Source of the DNA: Olsenella sp. SW781
GTDB lineage: Bacteria > Actinomycetota > Coriobacteriia > Coriobacteriales > Atopobiaceae
Assembly (NCBI RefSeq): GCF_012027725.1
Contig: NZ_SJOU01000021.1
Span: 1-35,536 of the forward strand
Length of the DNA stretch: 35,536 nucleotides
Direction: 5' to 3'
A program made the position numbers and the translations under genes. The notes under the pieces were generated by a model. The model was not told the origin of the DNA and did no database searches. It saw nothing but the letters and a program-made list of their open reading frames with translations. Below, in pieces: positions 1-8,468 of the stretch (position 1 is its first letter; each line of letters begins with the position of its first letter).

Positions 1-1005
1 TGCCGCTACGGGGGGCAGGTCATACTCGATCTCGCAGCCCTCCGGGAGGATGCCGAGCTCGCGCAGAACCTCGGCGCCGTGGCGGACGCCGACGACCTTC
101 TCGGTCGGCGCGGCCGGCGCGGGGGCCGCTGCCGGCTCAGGGGCGGCGGCAGGCGCGGGCTCTTCCGGAGCCGAAGCGGCCTGGGGCTCGGGAGCGACAT
201 GGGCAGGGGCCGCGGGTGCCGGCTCCTCCTCGGGAACCTGGGGCTCCGGCTCAACGACGGGACGCGGGGTGGGGACGAGCCCGCTCGGGCGGACGTTCTC
301 CATCACGCCCAGGAGGGACGCGACGGAGGCCTTGTTGTCGTTCGCCCCGAGGGTGCACGGGGAGACGCGCTCATAGATCGCCCCGACGGCGAGAAGGACG
401 GCGGGAAGCGACGCGAGGATGCCCAGCACCCAGAACACGATGCGGGCGGGGGCGGGGATGAATCCCAGCAGCTGAACGAACGCGCACGCGGCGACGGCAT
501 ACGAGCAGGGCGCCGAGACGCGGGAGATGAGCGGGAGGTAGGGAGCGATGGCCGTGGAGTAGAGGAAGTTCTCGTGAGGGGTGTCATAGTGCGCCACGAC
601 CACGATGGGACGGCTCCCCTTGATCACGAGCGGGCCGGTCGCCCGGTGCACGGCGATGACGTTCTGGCTCCTGGCGCTCGGGCCGATCGCCAGGGAGGGC
701 TCCCTTCCGAACGCCCTCAGCAGGGCCAGCACGGCGGGCACGGCGGCAAGCAGGAAGCCGATGAGGGTGAGAGCCCCCACGCCGAAGCCCGAGACGAGCG
801 CTCCGAGGAACATCGCGATGGATATGATCGCGGGAACCAGTCCGGAGACGGAGGGAACGTCAAACTCCTCGATGACGGGCTCGACGTCATGCTGGCCCAT
901 GAGGCTCGCAATGGTCTCGGCTGCCTGAAGCTCCTCCTGGCTGTTCGCAGGGGCGATGCCGACCCTCTGGTTGAGGTAATCCAAGTAGTCGTGAGTCATA
1001 GCCAT
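1..1005 (-). CDS. Membrane-bound M28-family-like zinc peptidase (partial, 3' end outside window)
   Basis: An open frame of 335 codons runs off the left edge with no stop, so the C-terminus is missing. I place the start at the ATG at 1005 because AAAAGGA lies 8 nt upstream. Residues about 55–97 form one or two hydrophobic segments. An HYD motif (residues 139–141, in VVVAHYDTP) and a GANDN motif (residues 220–224) resemble the metal-binding His-x-Asp and Asp motifs of M28 aminopeptidases. Between them lie about 80 residues with further hydrophobic stretches, which is not the usual compact M28 layout. After residue 240 there is a Pro/Ala/Glu-rich linker. The likely role is a membrane-anchored aminopeptidase or a degenerate relative; the substrate is unknown. 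It is divergent from the WYL regulator pair that starts at 1167. Confidence 0.7.
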   Translation of the reverse strand, partial: MAMTHDYLDYLNQRVGIAPANSQEELQAAETIASLMGQHDVEPVIEEFDVPSVSGLVPAIISIAMFLGALVSGFGVGALTLIGFLLAAVPAVLALLRAFGREPSLAIGPSARSQNVIAVHRATGPLVIKGSRPIVVVAHYDTPHENFLYSTAIAPYLPLISRVSAPCSYAVAACAFVQLLGFIPAPARIVFWVLGILASLPAVLLAVGAIYERVSPCTLGANDNKASVASLLGVMENVRPSGLVPTPRPVVEPEPQVPEEEPAPAAPAHVAPEPQAASAPEEPAPAAAPEPAAAPAPAAPTEKVVGVRHGAEVLRELGILPEGCEIEYDLPPVAA

Positions 1006-1166
1006 ACTGGGCGTCCTTTTGAAGAGTCTCGAAAGACGTGCTCATCCGGGTGCATACAATCAAGACAGTATACGTCTTATGCTTTTCTTTCGTTAAAAAG
1101 ACGCAGATACGCCGGGCGGCGCACAGGTGCGCTCGGCAAGCGGGAGCGGGATGAGGGGTGTGTGGC

Positions 1167-2132
1167 ATGAAGATCACGAAGGACGACGAACGGGCGAGGA
1201 GGATCTGCTCGCTCGCGCTCGCCTTCATGAACGCGGGCGCCCCCATCCCCTCATCGGACGTCGCGCGGGACTTCTATCCCGGCCTTTCCGCAGATAGCTT
1301 CCGCCGCGCGTGGTCGCGCGACCGAACGGTCCTCGCCGCATGCGGGGTGGTCGTCCTCGAGCGGCCAAACCCCGGCGAGGAGTCATCGTGGTCGGTCGAC
1401 GAGGAGTCCTCGTACCCTGACGGGGCTGAGATCGGGGCCATGGAGGCGGCCGTTCTTGAGATAGCGTGTCAGCCCCTCATTGAGGACCCCTCCTTCCCGC
1501 TCGCCGGAGAGCTCCGCTTCGCGCTCGCCAAGCTGACGCGCGCCTTCGCCGAGCCGTCGCCGCTGAGCGCGACGCGGCGGGATGACGCCCGGCCCCTCGC
1601 CGCGCTCAGGGACGCCCTCACGGAGGGGTGCGCGGCGCGCATCTCCTACCGTGACGCACGCGGGAGGAAGTCCGAGCGCCTCGTTGCGCCCTATGCGTTC
1701 TTCGGGCTGCGCGGGGAGCTCTATCTCGTCGCCGGGAGGCTGCGGGACGACGGGTCCGTCGTCGAGGGCGGGACGAGGACCTATCGCGTCGACCGGGTCG
1801 ACCGGGCCTGCGCCGTCGCCGACGTGCCCGTCTCGATACCCCCCGACTTCTCGGTTGACGACTGGAGGAGGCTCCCGTTCCAGATGGGCGAGACGACGGC
1901 CGTGGCACGCCTCGAGGTCCCGGCCGACCGCGAGAAGGACGTGCGGCGGGCGGCGGGCGGCAACGGGACGTTCTTCTCGCTGGGCGGTCGCACGATCTGG
2001 GAGGTAGAGGTGAGCAGCATCGCAGACGCGGCCAGCTGGTCCGTTGCGGAGGGCGTCGTACCCATCGGCCCGGCCGAGCTGGTCGCGGCGTGGCGGGGCG
2101 TGCTCGAGGGGGTGGTCGTCGATGCCTCGTAG
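1167..2132 (+). CDS. WYL-domain transcriptional regulator, first of a tandem pair
   Basis: A 321-residue protein. The N-terminal third looks like a helix-turn-helix region (residues about 1–60). The C-terminal part carries a WYL-type domain: ISYRDARGRKSERLVAPYAF, then ELYLVAGR and TYRVDRVDR, matching the usual Ile-Tyr / Arg-x-x-x-Pro / Tyr-Leu / Arg-x-Asp-Arg pattern. WYL domains sense ligands or nucleic acid; paired WYL proteins in Actinobacteria (PafB/PafC) activate DNA-damage genes. Here the pair has no proteasome genes beside it, so the PafBC role is only an analogy. I chose the ATG at 1167 because AGGGG lies 8 nt upstream; a GTG at 1158 is the alternative. It overlaps the second WYL gene by 11 nt, which implies co-translation. 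Confidence 0.85.
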   Translation: MKITKDDERARRICSLALAFMNAGAPIPSSDVARDFYPGLSADSFRRAWSRDRTVLAACGVVVLERPNPGEESSWSVDEESSYPDGAEIGAMEAAVLEIACQPLIEDPSFPLAGELRFALAKLTRAFAEPSPLSATRRDDARPLAALRDALTEGCAARISYRDARGRKSERLVAPYAFFGLRGELYLVAGRLRDDGSVVEGGTRTYRVDRVDRACAVADVPVSIPPDFSVDDWRRLPFQMGETTAVARLEVPADREKDVRRAAGGNGTFFSLGGRTIWEVEVSSIADAASWSVAEGVVPIGPAELVAAWRGVLEGVVVDAS

Positions 2133-3039
2133 GTCATCCTCCGGCAGGACCGGAGCGGTCGACGAGGCGAGAGAGCTCGTTGCCCTCGTCTCCAGCCTCT
2201 CCGAGGCGGGCGACGCGCTCTCCGCCGAGGCGGTGGCGTCCCGTCTGGGAACGACGGTCGAGCGCGCCGAGAAGCTCATAGGGCTCGTTGGGACCTCCTC
2301 CGCGTCGGGCGGGATAGGCCTCCCCCTCACCCTGGAGGATGACGGCGAGGCGACGCTCACCTTCTCCGGAGGGATGCGCGGGAGGCGACTGCGCCTCACC
2401 CGGGGAGAGGCGGTCGCGCTATCGGCCGCGCTCGAGCGCCTGGGCGTGGGGCCGGACGACCCCCTGCGGGGGCGCCTCGAGGCGGCCCTCGGCTCCGAGC
2501 CCGTGCGGGAGGACCTCGTGCGGAGGGTCATCGGGTCGCGGAGCGGCACCGAGTCTGAGAAGGTCGAGTCGTGCGCGCGGGCCATCCTCGAGCGCGCCTC
2601 GCTGTCCTTCCTGTATCGAGGTGCGGGGGACGCGCGGGCGCGCCGTCGCAGCTGCGTGCCGCGCGCCATCAGGGCCGAGGGCGACTCCTGGTACCTCGAC
2701 GCGCACGACCTGGACCGAGGGGGCGAGCGGACCTTCAGGCTCGACCGCATGGAGGAGGTCGAGCGGGGGCCGAGGGTCGCCGCGCCTAAGGGATGCGAGA
2801 AGGGCGCGGGCCGCGAGGTCGACGTCACCTTCGACGACTCGCACTACCTCGACCTGCTTCCCTGGCACGGCCTGCGCGTGACGGGCACCGGGGAGGACGG
2901 CTCCGTAAGCGCTCGGATCGACTACTACGGCGGCATGTGGCTCCCGCGCATGATCGCCGCCTGCGGGGACGCCGCCCGGACCACGGACCCCGAGGTCGCC
3001 CGCCTCGTGCGGGAGTACGCGCGCGGCCTCCTCGAGTGA
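2122..3039 (+). CDS. WYL-domain transcriptional regulator, second of a tandem pair
   Basis: A 305-residue protein. The ATG at 2122 is preceded by GAGGGGG and lies inside the last codons of the first WYL gene. The N-terminal region (residues about 10–60) looks like a helix-turn-helix (EAVASRLGTTVERAEKLI). The C-terminal half includes LSFLYRGAG, a literal SWYLDAHD motif, and RTFRLDRMEEVE, typical of the WYL fold. Together with the upstream gene it probably forms a heterodimer or a fused functional unit like PafBC. It converges on dinG with only 19 nt between the stop codons, and no terminator hairpin is visible there. Confidence 0.85.
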   Translation: MPRRSSSGRTGAVDEARELVALVSSLSEAGDALSAEAVASRLGTTVERAEKLIGLVGTSSASGGIGLPLTLEDDGEATLTFSGGMRGRRLRLTRGEAVALSAALERLGVGPDDPLRGRLEAALGSEPVREDLVRRVIGSRSGTESEKVESCARAILERASLSFLYRGAGDARARRRSCVPRAIRAEGDSWYLDAHDLDRGGERTFRLDRMEEVERGPRVAAPKGCEKGAGREVDVTFDDSHYLDLLPWHGLRVTGTGEDGSVSARIDYYGGMWLPRMIAACGDAARTTDPEVARLVREYARGLLE

Positions 3040-3058
3040 CGGCGCCCGCCGCCCCTAT

Positions 3059-5995
3059 CTAGTGGCTCGCACGCCAGAGCGAGAGGTAGCGCCCCACGTT
3101 GGAGCTCTCGAGCCGCGTCACGTTCCTCGACGGCAGCGAGCTCACGAAGAGCCGGCCATAGCCCTTGCTCACGATGCGCGAGTCAGCGAGGACGAGGACC
3201 CCCGTGTCCGTCGACGAGCGGATCAGGCGTCCAGCGGCCTGCTTGACCGAGATGACGGCATCCGGCAGGGAGTACTTCCACCAGGCGCGGTCCTCGCGAA
3301 GGTCGCGCTCGCGCACGAGGGGGTCGTTGGGGCTCGCGAAGGGCAGCTTGGGGATGACCACGCAGCGCAGGGTATCGCCCGTGGCGTCGAACCCCTCCCA
3401 GAACGAGCGCAGGGCCATGAGCGAGAGCGAGGTCTCCTCCGTGAAGCGCTGGCGCAGGCGCCGCGGTGACGCTCCCTTGCTCTGGCAGACGACCTCGAGC
3501 CCCGCGGCGGCGAGGCGCGGCCTCAGGGACTCGTAGACGCGCTCCATGTCACGCCGGTTGGTGAAGAGCGTGAGGACCGAGCCGCCCATGGCCACGTGCA
3601 CGTCAAAGAGAAGGTCCTCGAGGGCGGGCAGGTAGGCACGGTCGTTGGGGGCGGGCAGGTCGCGCGCCAGCACGACGGACATGTGGCCGTCGAAGTCGAA
3701 GCTCGAGTCAAGCCGAACGTCGCGATGGCTCCCCTCCCCAAGGAGGTCGAGGCCCACGGCGTGGTCGAAGTGGGAGAAGTCGTCTCCGACGGCGATCGTC
3801 GCCGAGGTGAAGATGACGCTCTGCATCTCGGGCAGCCACCTGCCGGCGAGATCGGCGCCCACGTCGAGCTTCTCGGCCACGAGCCGCTCGGACGCGATGC
3901 GGCGCTTGGAGCGCGAGAGCTGGGCCGAGTACACATAGGACTCGTCCGTCCCCTCGCAGATGAGCGTGATGCCAAAGAGGAGGTCGCGGAGGAACCGCGT
4001 GGACTCGCCGAGGTCCGCGGCGGCGGCCGGGGCCTCCTCGCCCAGCGCCTCTGAGGCCTCGGCGAGCTGCTTCACCGCCTCCGAGAGCGCGTCGACGGCT
4101 CGCTGCCCGGCGTCGGCGACCTCGCGCCACTCCTGCGTTCCCCGCACGTCCTCGCCGATCCACAGCGTGACGGCGTCGTACCCGCCGTCTCCGCGCGCCA
4201 CGCCGGCGAGGCCGTGGACCGCGACGAAGAGGTCGGCCACGCTCACGGAGGCGCGGGCGAGGGTCGCCGAGGCCTTGGTGAGAAGGCCCACGAACAGCGT
4301 GGACCCCTCGAGCGTCATAGCTTGGACCATCAGGTTGTGGATGACGCCGGAGCCCGTGCCGCCGAGCAGCTCGAAGGCCGCGCGGGCCTCCTCTCCCGAC
4401 ACCTCCACGGCCCACTGTCGGCGTGCTTCGGACTCGAAGCCATGTGCCTCGTCGACCACCCAGTTCCTGATCGGCGGGAGGATCTTCCCCTCCGCCGTAA
4501 CGTTTCTCAGCAGCAGCGAGTGGTTCGTCACCACCACGTCGGCGGCCGCGGCGCGCCGGCGCGCGCCGTGGAGCGGGCACTCGTTGGGAAAGTACGGGCA
4601 CCTGCCGCGCAGGCACTCTCCGGGCGTCGTGGTGAGCATCGGGCAAGGGACGTAGCGCCACCTGATGCCGAGGGCGTCGAGGTCGCCGTCGGGGGACTGG
4701 CAGGCATACGCGTAGGTGACCGCGATGGCCGTGAGCATGTCGCACGCCACCGCGTTGTCGGACCTCCCGTCGTGGGGGACCGCCGCCAGCGGCAGGTCCT
4801 CCCTCGCCGCACGGTCAAGGCGGTGCAGACAGGGATAGTGGTCATATCCCTTGAGGCTCGCGTAGGAGAGCCCTCCGGGGAGGGCCGCGGCGAGGGCGGG
4901 GAGCTCGTGGGAGACCAGTTGGTCGGTGAGCGCGTTGGTCTTGGTCGCCACGCCGACGGTAATGTTGTTCCTCTTGGCGAAGAGCGCCTCGGGGAGCAGG
5001 TACGCGATGGACTTCCCCACGCCCGTCCCCGCCTCGATCGCACGGTGCGTCGAGGTGGCGAGGGCCGTCGCCACCTCGCGCGCCATGGCGACCTGCTCCG
5101 GGCGTCGCTCCATGCGCTCGTACATGCGCGAGACCACGCCGGCGGGTCCGAACTCGGCCGCGACCTCGTCGGGACCCGGCACCACAAGCGCGTCGAGCTC
5201 GGTCGCGTCGGGACGGGACTCCCCGCGCGCCTCGCGGACGAGCGCGGCGCGGGCCTCCTTGAGCGAGAAGGGCCGCGGTGACACGTCACCCTCCGACGCC
5301 AGGTAGGAGAGCACGGGCCTCATGGGCCACGTGACCTCCTCGTGCATGGCGGCGAGATGGGCAAGAAGGCCGTCGGGCAGGTCGCTCAGGGCAAGCAGCA
5401 GGATCCGCCACATCCCCGAGAGGGCGTCGACGTCATCTCCGGCCCGGTGGGTCACCCCCGCGCACCCGAAGGCCTCTGCCATGTCCGCAAGGCGGTGCGT
5501 GGAGAGTCTCGGCAGCGCGATGCGCGAGAGCGAGAGGGTGTCTATCCAGGTGTCGGACACCTCGACTCCTCCTGGGACCGCCTCGATGAAGGTGCGGTCG
5601 AAGGTCGCGTTGTGCGCGAGCACGGGCGAGCCGGCAACGAACTCCGCAAGGCCGGCCACGGCGTCGCGGGCGCTCGGCGCGTCCGTGACGTCACGGTTGG
5701 TGATGCCCGTGAGCTTGGAGATCTCCGCTGGAATGGGTCCTGTGGGGTGCACGAACGTCTCATAGCGAGACACCACCTCGCGCCCGGAGAGACGGGCGGC
5801 GGATATCTCGATGAGCTCACAGTCCTTGAACGAGAGACCCGTGGTCTCGGTGTCGAGCACCACGATGTCCTCCTCGAGCGGGCCGAAGCCCCTGCCCTCT
5901 GCGCGCGCGGCGAGGCTCAGGTAGCGCCGTCGCACGTCATCGGGCGTCCCGGGGAGGATGATGTCCGCAAGGGCGGCGCCGGCGTGTTGTATCAT
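3059..5995 (-). CDS. dinG: DinG-type ATP-dependent DNA helicase with N-terminal DnaQ-like 3'-5' exonuclease
   Basis: A 978-residue protein fusing two enzymes. Residues about 43–195 are a DnaQ-like exonuclease: ExoI DTETTG at 48–53, ExoII near LAHNATFDRTF, ExoIII THRAGDDVD. The rest is an XPD/DinG superfamily-2 helicase with Walker A EAGTGVGKS (323–329), a cysteine cluster (CPMLTTTPGEC, GRCPYFPNECP) typical of the iron–sulfur domain, the DEAH box in VVDEAHGFE, and motif VI in QAAGRLIRS. The exonuclease–DinG fusion is known in Firmicutes and Actinobacteria, with a role in repair or in resolving unusual DNA structures. The ATG at 5995 follows the ddl stop by 3 nt, so the two genes are very likely one transcript. 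Confidence 0.92.
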   Translation of the reverse strand: MIQHAGAALADIILPGTPDDVRRRYLSLAARAEGRGFGPLEEDIVVLDTETTGLSFKDCELIEISAARLSGREVVSRYETFVHPTGPIPAEISKLTGITNRDVTDAPSARDAVAGLAEFVAGSPVLAHNATFDRTFIEAVPGGVEVSDTWIDTLSLSRIALPRLSTHRLADMAEAFGCAGVTHRAGDDVDALSGMWRILLLALSDLPDGLLAHLAAMHEEVTWPMRPVLSYLASEGDVSPRPFSLKEARAALVREARGESRPDATELDALVVPGPDEVAAEFGPAGVVSRMYERMERRPEQVAMAREVATALATSTHRAIEAGTGVGKSIAYLLPEALFAKRNNITVGVATKTNALTDQLVSHELPALAAALPGGLSYASLKGYDHYPCLHRLDRAAREDLPLAAVPHDGRSDNAVACDMLTAIAVTYAYACQSPDGDLDALGIRWRYVPCPMLTTTPGECLRGRCPYFPNECPLHGARRRAAAADVVVTNHSLLLRNVTAEGKILPPIRNWVVDEAHGFESEARRQWAVEVSGEEARAAFELLGGTGSGVIHNLMVQAMTLEGSTLFVGLLTKASATLARASVSVADLFVAVHGLAGVARGDGGYDAVTLWIGEDVRGTQEWREVADAGQRAVDALSEAVKQLAEASEALGEEAPAAAADLGESTRFLRDLLFGITLICEGTDESYVYSAQLSRSKRRIASERLVAEKLDVGADLAGRWLPEMQSVIFTSATIAVGDDFSHFDHAVGLDLLGEGSHRDVRLDSSFDFDGHMSVVLARDLPAPNDRAYLPALEDLLFDVHVAMGGSVLTLFTNRRDMERVYESLRPRLAAAGLEVVCQSKGASPRRLRQRFTEETSLSLMALRSFWEGFDATGDTLRCVVIPKLPFASPNDPLVRERDLREDRAWWKYSLPDAVISVKQAAGRLIRSSTDTGVLVLADSRIVSKGYGRLFVSSLPSRNVTRLESSNVGRYLSLWRASH

Positions 5996-5998
5996 CGG

Positions 5999-6967
5999 CT
6001 AGTCGCGATCCTCCCCGCGCTCGAGCGCGTACTCGACGAACTTCGTACACAGCTCGGGAAACTCGATGCCGCCGTGGCGGGCGGAGTCTGGGAGCAGGCT
6101 CTCGGCCGTCATGCCGGGAATCGTGTTGGTCTCAAGGATCACGGGCTCGCCCTCGGCGGTCACGATGAAGTCGCTGCGAGAGCAGCCCCGGCATCCGAGG
6201 GCTTTGTGCGCCCGGACGGCGAGGTCCTGGGCCTTCGCATATACGCCCGGATTCAGGCGGGCCGGGATGACGTGGTGCATGGACGAGGGCTCGTACTTGA
6301 CCTTGAGGTCGTAGAACTCGGCCCCCGTCACGATCTCGACGATGGGGAGCGCGCGGGGGTCGTCGTTTCCGATGACCGGAACGGTGATCTCCGTCCCCTC
6401 GACGCACTCCTCGATGAGCACGCGCCCACCGCCCTCCGACGCCCGCGCGATGGCGTCGTTGACGCCCGCGCGCTCCGTCACGCGAGTGATGCCGAAGGAG
6501 GAACCGTTTGCCGCGGGCTTCACGAAGAGGGGCAGGCCGAGCTCTTCAACGAGCGAGTCCACCTGGTCGTCTGTGAGGACCGTTCCCGCGGCGAGGTCCA
6601 CGCCTCGGGGCGCGCGGATCTTCGCCGCCTCGTAGACGGCCTTGGAGAGCTGCTTCTCAGACGCCACGGCGCTCGCCGCGACGCCCGAGAAGGTGTAGGG
6701 CATATGGAGCACCTCGAGGAGGCCCTGGACGCAGCCGTCCTCGCCATAGGAGCCGTGCATCGCAACGAAGGCCACGTCATATCCGCCGCTCATGAGTCGC
6801 GGAACAAAGTCCCTGCTCGCGAGGTCGATGACGTCGACCGTCCCAAACCCCGCCTCCAGCAGCGCGTCGTGGCACTCGTTGGCCGAGAGGATGGAGATAT
6901 CCCGCTCGTCCGACCACCCCCCGCAGATGACGACGACCTTCTTGTTCAGCAGTTCCTGTCTGTCCAT
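5999..6967 (-). CDS. ddl: D-alanine–D-alanine ligase
   Basis: A 322-residue ATP-grasp enzyme that joins two D-Ala for peptidoglycan precursor synthesis in the cytoplasm. Visible family motifs are ICGGWSDERDISILSA near the N-terminus, MHGSYGEDGCVQGLLE, the ATP-binding FVKPAANGSSFGITRV, YDLKVKYEPSSMHHVIPA, and the C-terminal ETNTIPGMTAESLLP that holds metal and substrate. Length fits Ddl (about 300–370 residues). The ATG at 6967 is preceded by GGAGGA with about 7 nt spacing; a TTG one codon upstream is less likely. It heads a two-gene unit with dinG and is divergent from rlmN across 106 nt. Confidence 0.92.
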   Translation of the reverse strand: MDRQELLNKKVVVICGGWSDERDISILSANECHDALLEAGFGTVDVIDLASRDFVPRLMSGGYDVAFVAMHGSYGEDGCVQGLLEVLHMPYTFSGVAASAVASEKQLSKAVYEAAKIRAPRGVDLAAGTVLTDDQVDSLVEELGLPLFVKPAANGSSFGITRVTERAGVNDAIARASEGGGRVLIEECVEGTEITVPVIGNDDPRALPIVEIVTGAEFYDLKVKYEPSSMHHVIPARLNPGVYAKAQDLAVRAHKALGCRGCSRSDFIVTAEGEPVILETNTIPGMTAESLLPDSARHGGIEFPELCTKFVEYALERGEDRD

Positions 6968-7011
6968 CAAAGCTCCTCCGGCGGGCGCGGCCCGTACGCT
7001 AGACTCTCAGG

Positions 7012-7040
7012 TGGAGTTTCTCCCCCATGAGAATACTCCA
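7012..7040. promoter_or_regulatory. Inverted repeat in the ddl/rlmN divergent intergenic region
   Basis: The arms 7012–7022 and 7029–7040 pair as TGGAGT/ACTCCA plus TTCTC/GAGAA, with one bulged base and a 6-nt loop. It lies between two divergent starts and could be an operator or a leader hairpin of rlmN. No T-tract follows, so it is not a typical terminator. Confidence 0.35.
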
Positions 7041-7073
7041 GTGATGTGACACGACGAACGCGAGGGGCCAGAA

Positions 7074-8147
7074 ATGCCGACGGCTGACGAGAAGAACCGA
7101 CCGCTTGACACGGACACGGAGCGGCGTGACCTCCATACGCTCACGCACGGTGAGCTTGCCGAGATCCTCTCCGGGCTCGGTCAGCCCGCCTTTCGCGCCA
7201 AGCAGGTCGAGGAGTGGGTCTGGTCGAAGAACGCCCAGTCCTTTGATGACATGACCAACCTCCCCAAATCCCTGAGAGAGGAGCTCGCACGTCGCCTCAC
7301 GCTCGGGGGCGTCGAGGAGGTTGCGCGGCAGGTGTCGGTGGACGGCAGCAGGAAGTACCTGCTCAGATACCCCGATGGCGTGTCTGTCGAGTGCGTGGGC
7401 ATGCCCTCCCGCGGCAGGCTCGCCGTCTGTGCCTCCACGCAGGCTGGCTGCGCCATGGGCTGCGCCTTCTGCGCCACGGGCGCCGCGGGGCTCACGCGCT
7501 CCCTCACCGCATCGGAAATCTATGAGCAGGTCATGCACGTCCGCGACGACTTCAACGACCGCGTCACGAGCGTTGTGCTCATGGGCCAGGGAGAGCCCTT
7601 CATGAACTACGATGCCTCCCTCGGCGCGCTGCGGAAGCTCAACGACCCCGAGGGCGCGGGCATCGGAGCGCGGCACCTCACGGTCTCGACCTGTGGCGTC
7701 ATCCCCCAGATCATGCGTTTTGCCAACGAGCCCGAGCAGTTCACGCTCGCCATCTCGCTGCACTCCGCCGTCCAGCGCACGAGAAACGCCCTCATGCCGG
7801 GCGTGAGGAAGTACTCACTTATCAACCTCTATAACGTCATGGGCGAGTACGTCAACAAGACCGGGCGGCGGCCCACGTATGAATACGCCCTGATTGGGGG
7901 CGTCAACGACACGGAGAGCGAGCTTCAGGCATTGTGCGACTTCTGCGAGGGAACGCTCGCACACGTGAACCTCATTCAGCTCAATGAGGTCGAGGGGTCC
8001 AAGTTCCGGCCCTCGACGGAGCTTCGTGCGCAGGACTTCGTCCGCAGGCTGGCCAACGTTGGCGTGGAGGCCACCATCCGCAACTCGCGCGGCTCCGACA
8101 TCGATGCAGCCTGTGGGCAGCTCAAGCAGCGCATCTCTCGTAGATAG
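7074..8147 (+). CDS. rlmN: Dual-specificity 23S rRNA/tRNA adenine-C2 methyltransferase (radical SAM)
   Basis: A 357-residue radical SAM enzyme that methylates A2503 of 23S rRNA and A37 of some tRNAs. The iron–sulfur motif is CAMGCAFC (Cys126, 130, 133). The two catalytic cysteines expected in RlmN are seen as Cys119 (LAVCAST) and Cys347 (DAACGQL), which separates it from non-RlmN radical SAM proteins. GQGEPFMNYD and the EYALIGGVNDT segment are also typical. The ATG at 7074 has GAGGGG about 6 nt upstream. It ends at a strong hairpin, and the next genes are on the other strand. Confidence 0.95.
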   Translation: MPTADEKNRPLDTDTERRDLHTLTHGELAEILSGLGQPAFRAKQVEEWVWSKNAQSFDDMTNLPKSLREELARRLTLGGVEEVARQVSVDGSRKYLLRYPDGVSVECVGMPSRGRLAVCASTQAGCAMGCAFCATGAAGLTRSLTASEIYEQVMHVRDDFNDRVTSVVLMGQGEPFMNYDASLGALRKLNDPEGAGIGARHLTVSTCGVIPQIMRFANEPEQFTLAISLHSAVQRTRNALMPGVRKYSLINLYNVMGEYVNKTGRRPTYEYALIGGVNDTESELQALCDFCEGTLAHVNLIQLNEVEGSKFRPSTELRAQDFVRRLANVGVEATIRNSRGSDIDAACGQLKQRISRR

Positions 8148-8167
8148 CAACTCGGTTCGAACAAGAT

Positions 8168-8203
8168 GGGGCTCCTGATTCTCCAGGAGCCCCTTAGTTA
8201 TTC
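8168..8203. terminator. Terminator between convergent rlmN and the parB operon
   Basis: A 10-bp perfect stem (8168–8177 with 8184–8193) with a 6-nt loop is followed by a T-rich stretch on the plus strand. It probably ends rlmN transcription. It may also serve the opposite transcript, which reads ATCTTGTT after the stem. Confidence 0.75.
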
Positions 8204-8228
8204 TCAAAATGAGAACATATGTTCTGTA

Positions 8229-8468
8229 TTAGAAGCCTAAGGCCTTCCATTGAGCCTCTGTCTGCTTCCTATTGGGTAGGTCCTCTTTCACATACGTCCC
8301 CTGAGCCTCTTTGACCACGTCGCTGATGCGTTGATATGCGCTCTTTACCTCTCGCGCAGCATCGTTCATTCCCTTTTTTGCCTCGTCAGAGAGCAGATAC
8401 CTATATGCGAGCCACCCTGCAACGCCGGCGAGTCCAATAAGGACAATCGCATTTCTCATCTGCTTCAT
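8229..8468 (-). CDS. Small single-pass membrane protein downstream of parB
   Basis: A 79-residue protein with one N-terminal membrane segment (IVLIGLAGVAGWLAYRYLL, residues about 8–26) followed by a charged amphipathic region (KKGMNDAAREVKSAYQRISD). This resembles YtxH-like small proteins in general layout, but I do not recognise a specific family. Its ATG starts on the base after the parB stop codon, so it is translationally coupled to parB and is probably expressed with parAB. A role near the membrane linked to origin segregation is possible but unproven. Confidence 0.7.
   Translation of the reverse strand: MKQMRNAIVLIGLAGVAGWLAYRYLLSDEAKKGMNDAAREVKSAYQRISDVVKEAQGTYVKEDLPNRKQTEAQWKALGF

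Noticed and set aside
1383-2828. 481-codon minus-strand frame across both WYL genes
   Set aside because: Arg/Ser/Pro-rich shadow sequence; the plus-strand WYL proteins have clear motifs and overlapping starts.
8213-8224. GAAC-ATAT-GTTC palindrome resembling a Gram-positive LexA box
   Set aside because: It lies at the 3' ends of two convergent genes rather than at a promoter, so a regulatory LexA site is unlikely. It may be chance in an AT-rich spacer.
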